Assembly (NCBI RefSeq): GCF_900182645.1
Contig: NZ_FXTA01000003.1
Location: 248,001-312,000 of the forward strand
Reading direction: 5' to 3'
DNA from: Flavobacterium resistens
GTDB taxonomy: Bacteria > Bacteroidota > Bacteroidia > Flavobacteriales > Flavobacteriaceae
Length of the DNA: 64,000 nucleotides
The translations under genes and the position numbers were made by a program. Below are positions 18,377 to 27,572 of this stretch, piece after piece (position 1 is the stretch's first letter; every line of letters begins with the position of its first letter). Below the pieces are notes generated by a model. The model was not told where the DNA came from. It was given only the letters and a program-made list of their open reading frames with translations, and made no database searches.

Positions 18377-19393
18377 ATGAAAAAAATTGTACTTCTTTTA
18401 TTAATTGCTTCGGCGTTTTCATGTAAAAATGCGCAGTCTGTTGCTTCAAAAGACAATTCAGACCCAACGAAATACATGAATTCGATCACAGCAAAAGACT
18501 TGAAAAAAATGCTTTATGTTGTTGCTTCTGATGAAATGGAAGGCCGTGAAACTGGTTCGAAAGGACAGAAAAAAGCCGGACTTTATATGATCGAACAATA
18601 CAAAAAAAATAAAATCTCATTCCCTAAAGGAGCTGCAGATTACTATCAGCATATTCCAGCATCATTTTTAAATGCAAGACGTAATGAAAATTTACCTGAT
18701 TCAGAAAATATCTGGGCGTATATCGAAGGTTCTGAAAAACCAAATGAAGTTTTGGTAATTTCTGCGCATTATGATCACGTTGGAATTAAAGATGGTGAAG
18801 TTTACAACGGAGCCGATGATGATGGTTCTGGAACTGTAGCTGTAATGGAAATTGCAAAAGCATTTGCAAAAGCTAAGAAAGAAGGACATGGACCAAAACG
18901 TTCTATTTTGTTTCTTCACGTAACTGGTGAAGAACACGGTTTACACGGTTCTCGTTTTTATTCTGAAAATCCTTTATTCCCAATTGCCAATACAATTACA
19001 GATATCAACATTGACATGATTGGACGTCGCGATGTTGAGCACGCAAATACAAATAATTACGTATATGTAATTGGAGCAGACAGATTATCTAGTGAATTAC
19101 ACAATGCAGTTGTAGCTCAAAATGATAAATACATTAAAATGAACTTGGATTTTAAATTTAATGATCCAAAAGATCCAAATCATTTTTACGAGCGTTCTGA
19201 TCATTACAACTTTGCAAAACATGGTATTCCGTCAATCTTTTTCTTCAATGGAGTTCACGAAGACTACCACGGAAAAGATGATACACCTGAAAAAATAGAA
19301 TACGACGCCTTAGCAAAAAGAGCACAACTTGCCTTTGTACTTGCATGGGATTTAGCAAACAGAGAAAACAGACCTGTAGTTGATAAGAAATAG
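18377..19393 (+). CDS. M28 family peptidase, predicted lipoprotein
   Basis: Zinc aminopeptidase-type enzyme of 338 residues with a lipobox at the end of its signal (SAFSC, C16), so it is probably membrane-anchored outside the cytoplasm. The M28 zinc ligands lie in SAHYDHVG, NGADDDGSG, TGEEHGLHGS, NIDMIGR and EDYHGKDDTPEKI. It has no PA domain insertion, unlike the 493-residue M28 protein encoded upstream. The opening SDEMEGRETGSKGQKKAG matches the SDSMQGRKANQKGA stretch of that paralogue. It is the last gene of the hydrolase run and is followed by a bidirectional hairpin. Confidence 0.9.
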   Translation: MKKIVLLLLIASAFSCKNAQSVASKDNSDPTKYMNSITAKDLKKMLYVVASDEMEGRETGSKGQKKAGLYMIEQYKKNKISFPKGAADYYQHIPASFLNARRNENLPDSENIWAYIEGSEKPNEVLVISAHYDHVGIKDGEVYNGADDDGSGTVAVMEIAKAFAKAKKEGHGPKRSILFLHVTGEEHGLHGSRFYSENPLFPIANTITDINIDMIGRRDVEHANTNNYVYVIGADRLSSELHNAVVAQNDKYIKMNLDFKFNDPKDPNHFYERSDHYNFAKHGIPSIFFFNGVHEDYHGKDDTPEKIEYDALAKRAQLAFVLAWDLANRENRPVVDKK

Positions 19394-19540
19394 GTACTAA
19401 GGTTCTGAGGGGCTAAGGCTCTAAGGTTAAAAAAGCAAAAAGGGATGAGTTTTAAAAACTCATCCCTTTTTTATATTTTAAATAATCTCAAAGCAAAAAA
19501 CCTCAGAACCTTAGCCCCTCAGTACCTTGAGAACCTTTCC
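19394..19540. terminator. Bidirectional terminator nested in a larger inverted repeat
   Basis: The core hairpin pairs AAAAGGGATGAGTTT (from 19438) with AAACTCATCCCTTTT (to 19470) and is flanked by A and T runs, serving the convergent M28 and rho genes. Outer arms made of CTAAGGTTCTGAGGGGCTAA words on the left and their approximate complements on the right extend the symmetry over about 140 bases. Confidence 0.85.
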
Positions 19541-21379
19541 TTAGTCATTCATCGAAATCAAAAACTCTTCGTTATTTCTAGTTTTCTTGAAACGATCGTT
19601 TACAAAATCCATAGATTCTACTGGGTTCATATCTGATAGATATTTACGCATAATCCACATTCTCTGTAATGTTTTTTCGTCTAATAATAAATCATCACGA
19701 CGTGTACTTGACGAAGTAAGATCAATTGCAGGGAAAATACGTTTGTTTGCAATTTTGCGATCCAATTGAAGTTCCATGTTTCCAGTTCCTTTAAATTCTT
19801 CAAAGATAACCTCATCCATTTTAGAACCTGTTTCAGTCAGTGCAGTTGCGATGATACTTAATGAACCACCGTTTTCTACATTTCTTGCAGCTCCAAAGAA
19901 ACGTTTTGGCTTCTGTAATGCATTCGCATCAACACCTCCACTCAATACTTTTCCAGAAGCTGGCTGAACCGTGTTGTATGCTCTAGCTAAACGTGTAATC
20001 GAATCTAATAAAATTACAACATCATGTCCGCATTCAACTAAACGTTTTGCTTTTTCAAGAACGATATTAGCAATTTTCACGTGTTCCTGTGGCTCTCTGT
20101 CAAAAGTTGACGCGATAACTTCACCACGAACACTTCTTTGCATATCGGTAACCTCTTCAGGGCGTTCATCAATCAAAAGAACGATTAGATAAACCTCAGG
20201 ATGATTGGCGGCAATTGCATTTGCAATATCCTTTAAAAGCATTGTTTTACCCGTTTTAGGTTGTGCAACGATCATACCACGTTGTCCTTTTCCTATTGGA
20301 GAAAATAAATCGATAATACGAGTTGATATAGAACTGCCTTTTTCGGCTAATTTGAATTTTTCAGAAGGAAAAACTGGTGTCAAGTGTTCAAAAGAAACTC
20401 TATCGCGAACTACTTGTGGGTCGTGACCATTGATTTTAAGTACACGAACTAAAGGGAAAAACTTCTCACCTTCTTTAGGAGGACGAACCACTCCTTTTAC
20501 TGTATCTCCAGTTTTTAAACCAAACAATCTGATTTGTGAAGTTGATAAATAAATATCATCTGGAGAAGCTAAATAATTATAATCTGATGAACGTAAAAAT
20601 CCGTAACCGTCTGGCATCATTTCAAGAACACCTTCACTTTCGATAATTCCGTCAAATTCGAAATCTGAATCTCTGAAATTATTATTCTTTTTATTTTTAT
20701 GATTTGGGTTTTGATTTCCGTTATTCCCATTTCCATTACCGTTTCCATTTTGGTTTGGATTCTGATTCGGGTTTTGGTTTTGATTAGGGTTTTGATTTTT
20801 ATTTTGATTCGGATTTATCTTTTTTACCTGAGGGGCATTTTCCGTTTTTTCTGCGATTGGAGCAGCATTTTCAGTACTTTCTTCGGCAATCACTTCTTTT
20901 ACAGTGTCTTTTGTTGCCTCTTTTTCTTTTTGCAGCGCTACCTTTTTTTCATAAGCCGATTTGTTGAACTTAACAATTTTTGGCTCTTTTTTCACTTCTA
21001 CAGGGCTTTCCGTACTTTCCTGAACTTTTGGTTCAGACTGAATTTTTGGTGTCGACTGAATTTTCGGCTTAGCTGTTGGTGCAGCTTCCTTTTTTTCAGG
21101 CGCAGCTTCTTCTGCTTTATCAAATTCTAAAACTGGAGCATTTTTTGGTGCTGCTGTTTTTTTTGCAGGAGCTATTCTTGCTCTTTTTGGTTTTTCGTCT
21201 GCTATTTCCTTATCAGCCACAGCAGGTGCCGGCGGCGCAATAGTCGCTTCTTGATGCGCTAAAATCTGAGTAATCAGAGTCTCTTTTTTAACACCATTAA
21301 ACTTTATAGTTTTAGCCAACTTAGCTATTTCTTGAAGCTCAGAAAGCTTCATTTCTTTTAATGCAGAAATATCAAACAT
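19541..21379 (-). CDS. rho: Transcription termination factor Rho with long low-complexity insert
   Basis: Hexameric RNA-dependent ATPase that ends transcription. The 612 residues are about 190 more than E. coli Rho. Order: Rho_N helical domain (1-40), an Ala/Lys/Glu/Pro-rich charged linker (about 45-187), an Asn/Gln tract (188-234, built from NQNPNQ repeats), the RNA-binding cold-shock-like domain (about 240-315, with [14 protein letters not shown]), and the RecA-like motor with Walker A at 372-380 (AQPKTGKTM), [15 protein letters not shown] and [12 protein letters not shown]. Such inserts are typical of Bacteroidota Rho and can drive condensate formation in Bacteroides. It is divergent from the DUF4293 gene. 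Confidence 0.97.
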   Translation of the reverse strand: MFDISALKEMKLSELQEIAKLAKTIKFNGVKKETLITQILAHQEATIAPPAPAVADKEIADEKPKRARIAPAKKTAAPKNAPVLEFDKAEEAAPEKKEAAPTAKPKIQSTPKIQSEPKVQESTESPVEVKKEPKIVKFNKSAYEKKVALQKEKEATKDTVKEVIAEESTENAAPIAEKTENAPQVKKINPNQNKNQNPNQNQNPNQNPNQNGNGNGNGNNGNQNPNHKNKKNNNFRDSDFEFDGIIESEGVLEMMPDGYGFLRSSDYNYLASPDDIYLSTSQIRLFGLKTGDTVKGVVRPPKEGEKFFPLVRVLKINGHDPQVVRDRVSFEHLTPVFPSEKFKLAEKGSSISTRIIDLFSPIGKGQRGMIVAQPKTGKTMLLKDIANAIAANHPEVYLIVLLIDERPEEVTDMQRSVRGEVIASTFDREPQEHVKIANIVLEKAKRLVECGHDVVILLDSITRLARAYNTVQPASGKVLSGGVDANALQKPKRFFGAARNVENGGSLSIIATALTETGSKMDEVIFEEFKGTGNMELQLDRKIANKRIFPAIDLTSSSTRRDDLLLDEKTLQRMWIMRKYLSDMNPVESMDFVNDRFKKTRNNEEFLISMND

Positions 21380-21535
21380 GAATGTTCTATGAATTTAATT
21401 ATTTTAAAGGAAATACTGTAAAAAGTAGGTAGATAAATTATTTCAATTGACCGCAGTATGAAGTGCTTACGGTATTATGATGCAATAATACGAATAAATT
21501 TTAATCATACAATAGTATTTATAAAAAAGAAAATA

Positions 21536-21543
21536 TATTTTTG
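21536..21543 (+). promoter_or_regulatory. Candidate -7 element for the DUF4293 gene
   Basis: TATTTTTG fits TAnnTTTG and lies 17 bases before the ATG at 21561, leaving a very short leader. No good -33 TTG at the normal spacing. Confidence 0.4.
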
Positions 21544-21560
21544 TAAAACAATTTCAAGTT

Positions 21561-21977
21561 ATGTTACAAAGAATTCAAACCGTATATTTAATTCTTACCT
21601 TTGTAATTACAGGGGTTTTATTATTTTTTATACCACTTTGGTCAGTAAACGGCGGTAAACCTTTTTACTTTATGCAGGATCAGGTTTACACTGTATTATT
21701 AGGATTAAGTACAATGCTGACTATTATCAGTATTATTTCATACAAAAAAAGACAAAATCAGTTTGTTATGAACAGGCTGAACATAATATTAAATTTAATT
21801 TTATTAGGATTATTTGTATATCGATCACTAAATTTATCTGGAGAAGCAGCTACGGCTGTTTCTGAGAAAGGTATTGGGATGTTTCTTCCAATTGTTGCTA
21901 TCGTATTATTAGTTTTAGCTAATAAGGCCATCAAAAAGGACGAAGATCTTGTAAAATCTGTAGATCGTTTGAGATAA
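21561..21977 (+). CDS. DUF4293 small membrane protein
   Basis: Protein of 138 residues with four predicted membrane segments (about 7-25, 43-58, 73-90, 104-121) and a charged C-terminal tail. The opening MLQRIQTVYLILTF and the FIPLW turn after the first helix are typical of the DUF4293 family of Bacteroidota, whose function is unknown. It is conserved beside rho in related genomes as far as I recall. A hairpin terminator follows directly, so it is probably a single-gene transcript. Confidence 0.85.
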   Translation: MLQRIQTVYLILTFVITGVLLFFIPLWSVNGGKPFYFMQDQVYTVLLGLSTMLTIISIISYKKRQNQFVMNRLNIILNLILLGLFVYRSLNLSGEAATAVSEKGIGMFLPIVAIVLLVLANKAIKKDEDLVKSVDRLR

Positions 21978-22008
21978 ACCTATAAACTTAATTTTTTGTG
22001 CGAAGAAG

Positions 22009-22037
22009 AACCCGAATATTTATTCGGGTTTTTTTTG
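22009..22037 (+). terminator. Rho-independent terminator after the DUF4293 gene
   Basis: AACCCGAATA and TATTCGGGTT form a perfect ten-pair stem with a TT loop, followed by a T run, 31 bases after the stop. Confidence 0.9.
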
Positions 22038-22123
22038 TGTCTTATATTATTATAAATCAGACTTAAAGAGCACTTCTAAAGATGATTCACTTGGTAAATT
22101 TGCCTTTTCAAAATCAAATTATC

Positions 22124-22786
22124 ATGACATCAAAAATAAGGATTCATCTTGCAGATGATCATCAAGTACTTATTGATGGCCTTACCAATTTATTACAAAC
22201 AGTTGTAAACTTTGAGGTTGTAGGCAGTTCCTTAGATGGAACTACAGTATATAATGATGTTATTCAAAATAATGCTGATATTTTGATTTTGGATATCAGC
22301 ATGCCTGAAAAAGATGGGATTAAAGTTTTACAGGAATTCTATGCTCAAAAAAATACATTGAAGGTTATTATTCTTTCTAGTTATGATGATTTAAAGATCA
22401 TTAAAGAAGTTGTGAAATTAGGAGCAAAAGGTTATCTCACAAAAAAAAGTGCAGGTGAAAATATTATTGAAGCAATTAAAACTGTTTATGAAGGACAAGA
22501 ATATTTTTCAGATTCGATAAGAGAAAAAATATTCAACAGTTTTACGCAAAATAATCCACAATTAAACAACAACGTCTATATTGAAAACCCCATTTTAAGT
22601 CCGCGCGAAATTGAAATTGTCACTTTAATATCTCTCGAATACAGTGGAAAAGAAATAAGCGAGCAGCTCTTTATCAGTCTTAATACTGTTGAAACGCATC
22701 GAAAAAATATCATGAAAAAACTACAGACAAAAAACACAATTGGCTTAGTCAAATATGCTTTAAAACACAATCTAATAAATCCATAA
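22124..22786 (+). CDS. NarL/LuxR-type response regulator
   Basis: Two-component regulator of 220 residues. The receiver domain (about 1-125) has the acidic pair ADDHQ at 10-14, the phospho-acceptor D57 in LILDISMPEKDG, and K in KGYLTKKSAG. The C-terminal LuxR-type helix-turn-helix (about 155-215) reads LSPREIEIVTL and ISLNTVETHRKNIMKKL. I prefer the ATG at 22124, giving MTSKIRIHLADDHQ, over an in-frame ATG at 22082, because the extra 14 residues are not part of the domain. Its kinase gene follows after 31 bases. Confidence 0.92.
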   Translation: MTSKIRIHLADDHQVLIDGLTNLLQTVVNFEVVGSSLDGTTVYNDVIQNNADILILDISMPEKDGIKVLQEFYAQKNTLKVIILSSYDDLKIIKEVVKLGAKGYLTKKSAGENIIEAIKTVYEGQEYFSDSIREKIFNSFTQNNPQLNNNVYIENPILSPREIEIVTLISLEYSGKEISEQLFISLNTVETHRKNIMKKLQTKNTIGLVKYALKHNLINP

Positions 22787-22817
22787 TCTGAAAAATGATA
22801 TAAAAACAGTTGTAATT

Positions 22818-23735
22818 ATGCATATTTTTAGAATTTCAATCATATTCTTTTTCCTGCTTTTTTTTAATGAAAATACTGTTTTTAGTCAGCAAAAAGAAAT
22901 TCCAAAAGAAAACGTTCAAAACACATCTATATCAAAAAAAATAAGCATTGCCGAATTAAATAAGCTTGAAAAACTTCGAAATAAAAAAGTAGTCAGTTTA
23001 GGGATTGTTCTTGTTATTATCCTCTTTTTTTTATTTTATTTCTTTTATCAAAACAATAAACTAAAACAAAAAATAAAACGAAAAGATCTCAAGCAAAAGA
23101 TTCTTCTAAATGTCATTAATTCCGGAATTGATACTCAAGAAATAGAACGTAAAAAAATAGCTTCTTTTTTACACGACAATATCAATTCGCTACTATCGTC
23201 TGTAGGGCTTCATCTCAATACTTTTACCACACAAAACAGTATACAATCAGAAGAAATCCAAAAAGCAAAAGCCATTTTAGCCGAAGCACATGATCTTCTG
23301 CGCGATATATCACATGACCTTGTTCCTAGTCTTTTGGTTCGTTTTGGGTTAATTTATGCATTGGAAGATTTATGCGAAAAAACCTCAAATCGTACTCTAA
23401 ATTTTGATTTTACCTGTTCAATTTCATCCAATAAACGATATACCGAAAAATTTGAAATGAAAATCTATTTTATTATATCTGAACTCTTTAACAACATTAT
23501 AAAACATAGTAAAGCAACAAATGCACAATTAATTCTAAGCGAAACAGGAAACAATTTCATCATTAAAGTACAAGACAACGGACTAGGTTTTAATGCTAGA
23601 AAAACGGATGAATATGAAGGTTTTGGTTTAAACAGAATACGAGCCCGAATCAAGAAATTCAAAGGAAGTTTTGACATTGTTTCAAAAATGAATCAAGGTA
23701 CTACTATAAAAATAAAAATCCCGATTCCGCATTAA
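22818..23735 (+). CDS. HPK7-type sensor histidine kinase with minimal sensor region
   Basis: Partner of the preceding NarL-type regulator. The 305-residue protein has an N-terminal signal or membrane segment (about 4-23), a short extracytoplasmic stretch (about 24-57), one membrane helix (59-77) and a HisKA_3 dimerisation helix with H119 in ASFLHDNINSLLSSVG. The HATPase_c domain (about 215-305) shows ELFNNIIKHSKA (N box), DNGLGFN and GFGLNRIRARI. Many kinases of this class in Flavobacteria carry TPR sensor repeats; here the sensor part is only about 35 residues, so the signal may come from another protein or from the membrane. Confidence 0.9.
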   Translation: MHIFRISIIFFFLLFFNENTVFSQQKEIPKENVQNTSISKKISIAELNKLEKLRNKKVVSLGIVLVIILFFLFYFFYQNNKLKQKIKRKDLKQKILLNVINSGIDTQEIERKKIASFLHDNINSLLSSVGLHLNTFTTQNSIQSEEIQKAKAILAEAHDLLRDISHDLVPSLLVRFGLIYALEDLCEKTSNRTLNFDFTCSISSNKRYTEKFEMKIYFIISELFNNIIKHSKATNAQLILSETGNNFIIKVQDNGLGFNARKTDEYEGFGLNRIRARIKKFKGSFDIVSKMNQGTTIKIKIPIPH

Positions 23736-23741
23736 AAACCA

Positions 23742-24236
23742 TTATTTTTTCCCGATTTCAATAATTTCCAAATCTTTGATTTTATCATCATCAATTACAA
23801 ATCGAAGCATAGTTCGCATTTGATGAAAACCGCTTTTTCCTGCCGCACCTGGATTCATATGTAATAAATTATTCTTTTTATCAAACATCACTTTCAAAAT
23901 GTGAGAATGTCCACAAATAAATAATTTAGGAGGATTTGCAGTCATTTCTTCTCTGATATTCGGATTGTATTTTCCCGGATAACCTCCAATATGTGTAATC
24001 CAAACGGAAACATTTTCACACATAAAACGATTATTTAATGGAAATTCCAACCGTGCTTTAGCATCGTCGATATTTCCGTAAACTGCTCTCAAAGGTTTTA
24101 ATTTTTTAATTGTATCGGTAACATTCAAATCTCCAATATCTCCGGCATGCCAAACTTCGTCAGCTTGTACTACATATTTTAAAATAGTATCGTCAATGTG
24201 ACTGTGAGTATCAGAAAGAAGAAGGATTTTTGTCAT
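23742..24236 (-). CDS. YfcE/MJ0936-like metallophosphoesterase
   Basis: Small binuclear-metal phosphodiesterase of 164 residues. Metal ligands are all visible: D9 and H11 (LSDTHSH), D33 (HAGDIGD), N55 (YGNIDD), H82 (ITHIGGYPG), H110 and H112 (CGHSH). NPGAAGKSG near 128 is typical of the YfcE group. Length is normal for the family and the protein is cytoplasmic. It is convergent with the kinase gene, six bases apart. The cellular substrate is not known for this family. Confidence 0.9.
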   Translation of the reverse strand: MTKILLLSDTHSHIDDTILKYVVQADEVWHAGDIGDLNVTDTIKKLKPLRAVYGNIDDAKARLEFPLNNRFMCENVSVWITHIGGYPGKYNPNIREEMTANPPKLFICGHSHILKVMFDKKNNLLHMNPGAAGKSGFHQMRTMLRFVIDDDKIKDLEIIEIGKK

Positions 24237-24239
24237 TTT

Positions 24240-24330
24240 TAAGAGGCTAAGATTCTAAGTTGCTAAGATACTAAGGTTTTTTTTCAAAGCTACAAAGATT
24301 CAAAGCTACAAAGTCACAAAGGTTTTTAAT
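24240..24330. repeat. Spacer of iterated CTAAG / CAAAG words
   Basis: Non-coding tract made of CTAAGATTCTAAGTTGCTAA followed by CAAAGCTACAAAGATTCAAA-type words. Similar tracts occur near 26745, 41710 and 59700 and in the arms of the hairpins near 9840 and 19400. Confidence 0.6.
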
Positions 24331-24381
24331 TGTAAAGACTAACTAACCGCAATGCATATAATGTCTGGATTAGGGAAAATT

Positions 24382-24414
24382 AAAAAAACCGATTTACTTT
24401 CGTAAATCGGTTTT
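24382..24414 (-). terminator. Terminator of the flotillin-like gene
   Basis: AAAACCGATTTAC (24385-24397) and GTAAATCGGTTTT (24402-24414) form a perfect 13-pair stem with a 4-base loop. On the minus strand it is followed by a T run, 45 bases beyond the flotillin-like stop. Confidence 0.88.
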
Positions 24415-24458
24415 GCTTGAATCTGTTTTATTTTAAAAATCTTTTCGATTAAAAACAA

Positions 24459-26375
24459 TTATTGTTTTTTAGGATTTTTTCCTTCTTTTAATTCTTTGGT
24501 ATCCATCATTTCCATTAATTTCAATCCTAATAATCCACTAATTGAACCATCAGAACCACCATTTCCGGAAATCAATACATCTGGAATTACTTTGATATTT
24601 CCTTTACCAATTTCTTCAGTTACTTTATAACGGGTAAAGTTATCACCTCCCATTGCACTCACCTGAAGTTGATAAGCTTCGGCAGTTGATTTACCAATCG
24701 CCATAATTTTCTCCGCTTCAGCCAAACCTGTTTTTGAGATTTTTTCAGCTTCGGCGCTGGCATTTAATCTTGTTGCTTCTGCCTGTGCTCCTGCTCTTGC
24801 TTTAGTCGCTTCGGCTTCAGCACTTGCACGCATTTTTGTTGCTTCAGCTTCGGCATTTACATTCAGTTTCAAACTTGTTGCATCTCCTTCTGCTTTTTTT
24901 ACAGTTGCATCGGCAGTTCTTTGTGCGATTTCAACACTTTGCGAAGCGCGAACAATTTCTTTCTGCATATCAGCGATGGCAGTTTCTTTTTCCATACCCT
25001 GACGCTGTTCCTGAGCCATTCTTTGTGTTTGATATGTTTTTTGCTCTTCTTCAGCTAATTTCCTATCAGTCAAAGTTTTCATCAACGAATCAGGTGGAAC
25101 AATATCTCCAATTAAAGTATCAACAGCATTTACGTTATATTCGTCAAGCACCAATTTAATGTGATTTTTAGCCGATTCCTGACGCTCTTTTCTTGTTGTC
25201 AAGAACGAAATCACATCACTGTCCTGAGCCGAGTTTCTGAAATAGTTACCAATCGTTGGTTCTAAAACCTGAGAAACCAAGTTATTCATACTTCCAAAAC
25301 GTGCAATTACTTTTGGCGCTTCAGCAGCCGGTACGTGTATGATTTGCGCAACGTCTAGATTAAAGGGGAAACCATCTTTTGAACGAACTGTAATCGTAGA
25401 CAGATTTTTATCTAAATCATGTGATTCACTTCTAGCATTTGCCCAGTTTAAAACCAAATTGGTTGTTGGAACCGCTTCTAACTTAGTAGTGTACTTATTT
25501 AGCGCATATTTTCCAGGTCCAAGAGGTTCCATCCAGACACCACGTTGTCCTTTTGAAACAATATTTCCATGTTTGAAAGTATCTCCGGTAACATCCTGAC
25601 CATCTTCTCCAATATAGGAAATTACAACACCAACATAACCAATTGGCACATCTGTCATAGGATTTTGTTCAATTTGAATTCCCCATGTATTGATATAATA
25701 CGAACCTGCCAACATCACCTGAGGCTGTAAACCACGATTTCCGCCACTTTCCAAAAACTTGTCAAAATCTTGAAAGTTATTATGCGCTTCAACAAACTTA
25801 CCAGCGATCTGACCTTGCGGAATTGGTTCACCATCAAGGGCCGTCACGATACCAATCATATTTTCATAAATCTTAATTTGCTCTGCCACTACAATTTCAA
25901 ATAAAAACGTATTAATACGATAAGATCCTGTAGTGATAAAAGCAGTCTGACGGCCTTTTTGACCTCCATTATTCAAGAATGCAGTAGCATCCTGAAAATT
26001 ATCACTGTCTACTCTTCTGGCCAAGATGCGTCCGGTTGGAATTTCCTTTCCGTCTTTACTTAAAACCAATCCAATTTTTCCTTCCGGAATAATCGTAAAT
26101 CCAGTCATATCGATTGAATATTGCCAGATCCACATTCCCCAGTATAAACCCGGAGCAAGTGTTTGCGCCTGATAACCCGCTTCGCCTTTAGTCGCAATAA
26201 TACGGCCATCTGGCAAAGATTTGTCGGCTCCAAACAAAACGAATTTTTTGGTCACTAAACCAATTTTATCCTCAGGAACGATTACCATTCCGAAGAAAAC
26301 ACGTAAAATAAATTTGTAAAAAAGAAAGGCAAATAAAATTAAAAGTATCCACCAATAAGAAGTAATTTCATTCAT
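24459..26375 (-). CDS. Flotillin-like SPFH/band 7 membrane scaffold protein
   Basis: Membrane-associated SPFH protein of 638 residues. One N-terminal membrane helix (about 5-28) is followed by several beta-rich repeats containing IPEGKIGLVLSKDG-like and VPIGYVGVVIS-like units, the SPFH domain (about 240-450), and a long Ala/Glu-rich coiled coil (about 450-570) of AEAEATKARA repeats. The tail carries a glycine-rich stretch and ends in charged residues. Flotillin-like proteins organise membrane microdomains; the exact role here is unknown. It is longer than FloA and lacks a linked NfeD gene. Single-gene unit with its own terminator. Confidence 0.88.
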   Translation of the reverse strand: MNEITSYWWILLILFAFLFYKFILRVFFGMVIVPEDKIGLVTKKFVLFGADKSLPDGRIIATKGEAGYQAQTLAPGLYWGMWIWQYSIDMTGFTIIPEGKIGLVLSKDGKEIPTGRILARRVDSDNFQDATAFLNNGGQKGRQTAFITTGSYRINTFLFEIVVAEQIKIYENMIGIVTALDGEPIPQGQIAGKFVEAHNNFQDFDKFLESGGNRGLQPQVMLAGSYYINTWGIQIEQNPMTDVPIGYVGVVISYIGEDGQDVTGDTFKHGNIVSKGQRGVWMEPLGPGKYALNKYTTKLEAVPTTNLVLNWANARSESHDLDKNLSTITVRSKDGFPFNLDVAQIIHVPAAEAPKVIARFGSMNNLVSQVLEPTIGNYFRNSAQDSDVISFLTTRKERQESAKNHIKLVLDEYNVNAVDTLIGDIVPPDSLMKTLTDRKLAEEEQKTYQTQRMAQEQRQGMEKETAIADMQKEIVRASQSVEIAQRTADATVKKAEGDATSLKLNVNAEAEATKMRASAEAEATKARAGAQAEATRLNASAEAEKISKTGLAEAEKIMAIGKSTAEAYQLQVSAMGGDNFTRYKVTEEIGKGNIKVIPDVLISGNGGSDGSISGLLGLKLMEMMDTKELKEGKNPKKQ

Positions 26376-26396
26376 AGTTTTTGATATTTAGTTGTA

Positions 26397-26404
26397 CAAA
26401 CATA
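26397..26404 (-). promoter_or_regulatory. Candidate -7 element for the flotillin-like gene
   Basis: On the minus strand it reads TATGTTTG, matching TAnnTTTG, 21 bases upstream of the start codon. No clear -33 element. Confidence 0.4.
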
Positions 26405-26710
26405 GGAGAAATATGAAATGTTAAAATGAAATTTTTTAAAAATTAACATTTGGAAATTTCTGCTTAAAAATGTTAAAATTTGGCTTAAATTATATCGTTG
26501 GAATTGTCAATTTTTGACACGATTTTTAACTGAACAAACTATGATTCGCATTTTGGGTTTTAAGCGATTTTAACAAAGGTTCTGAGATTGTAAGAAACTG
26601 TTATGGTAAGTTTTCATTTCTGAATTTTATAATATTGATGTTAATCGATTTTTCATTTATATCGAACTATTACACCTAATATATAAGTAAAAATTTTCCA
26701 ATCTGGCGTT

Positions 26711-26730
26711 AGACGCACCGCAGTGCGTCT
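26711..26730. repeat. Short perfect inverted repeat
   Basis: AGACGCAC and GTGCGTCT pair around CGCA. The G+C-rich palindrome stands out in an A+T-rich gap, and the flanking TCTCTACG resembles a dispersed palindrome seen in other bacterial genomes. No T run follows, so it is more likely a repeat element than a terminator. Confidence 0.6.
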
Positions 26731-26803
26731 CTACGATAACGTCATGCAAAAAACCTTAGAATCTTAGCATCTCAGAATCTTAGTATCTTCAAAAAAACCT
26801 TCG

Positions 26804-26811
26804 TACCTTTG
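26804..26811 (+). promoter_or_regulatory. Candidate -7 element for truA
   Basis: TACCTTTG matches TAnnTTTG and lies 26 bases before the GTG start of truA. Confidence 0.4.
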
Positions 26812-26837
26812 CCATTCTGAACCTTTGAACCTCTACT

Positions 26838-27572
26838 GTGAGATATTTTATTCAATTTGCTTATAACGGAACCCATTATCATGGCTGGCAATTTCAGCCC
26901 AATGCGTCTTCTGTTCAGGAAACCCTAAACAAAGCACTTTCAGTTTTACTAAATTCACCTATAAATGTTATGGGCGCCGGACGCACTGATACTGGAGTTC
27001 ATGCCGAAGAACTGTATGGGCATTTTGATTTTGAAACTCAATTAGACATCCCAAATTTAGTGCATAAACTGAATTCGTATTTGCCGAAAGATATTGCCAT
27101 TTATGACATTATTTTGGTTCATGATGAAGCGCATTGCCGATTTGATGCTACAAAACGAACATACGAATATCATATCAACACTGTTAAAAATCCGTTTTCA
27201 CAGGAACTCAGCTGGTATTTTAATCAAAAATTAGATGTAGCTTTGATGAATGAAGCTGCGAAAATTTTATTGAATCATACCGACTTTCAATGTTTTTCTA
27301 AAGTAAATACAGATGTTAATACATTTGATTGCACGGTTTTTGAGGCATATTGGAAACAAGAAAACAACAAATTGATTTTTACGATTTCAGCAAACCGTTT
27401 TTTACGAAATATGGTTCGTTCTATTGTGGGAACTTTAGTAAATATAGGACTGCATAAAATCTCTTTGTCTGATTTTGAAAATATTATTGCCAGTAAAAGC
27501 AGAGAAAAAGCAGGATTTTCGGTTCCTGCGCATGGTTTATATTTAACCGAAATAAAATACGATTATTTGTAG
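26838..27572 (+). CDS. truA: tRNA pseudouridine(38-40) synthase TruA, GTG start
   Basis: Converts U38-U40 of the tRNA anticodon arm to pseudouridine. The 244-residue protein opens RYFIQFAYNGTHYHGWQFQ and carries the catalytic aspartate D51 in GAGRTDTGVHAEE. FDATKRTYEYHI and ANRFLRNMVRSIVG are further TruA blocks. The start is GTG at 26838; it places the conserved first strand directly at the N-terminus and I saw no ATG that would do so. Its 3' end is partly copied in the spacer downstream. Confidence 0.95.
   Translation: MRYFIQFAYNGTHYHGWQFQPNASSVQETLNKALSVLLNSPINVMGAGRTDTGVHAEELYGHFDFETQLDIPNLVHKLNSYLPKDIAIYDIILVHDEAHCRFDATKRTYEYHINTVKNPFSQELSWYFNQKLDVALMNEAAKILLNHTDFQCFSKVNTDVNTFDCTVFEAYWKQENNKLIFTISANRFLRNMVRSIVGTLVNIGLHKISLSDFENIIASKSREKAGFSVPAHGLYLTEIKYDYL

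Larger units (their letters stand above)
26376..26837. other. 462-base intergenic region between the flotillin-like gene and truA
   Basis: Divergent control region with no credible gene. It contains a candidate flotillin -7 element (26397-26404), a short inverted repeat (26711-26730), a tract of AATCTTAG/ATCTCAG words (about 26747-26790), and a candidate truA -7 element (26804-26811). The remainder is A+T-rich sequence without visible structure. Confidence 0.6.

Noticed and set aside
20675..20820. Repetitive DNA resembling a minisatellite or CRISPR-like array
   Set aside because: It is the coding sequence of the Asn/Gln-rich tract of Rho read on the opposite strand; the repeat unit is short and has no spacers.
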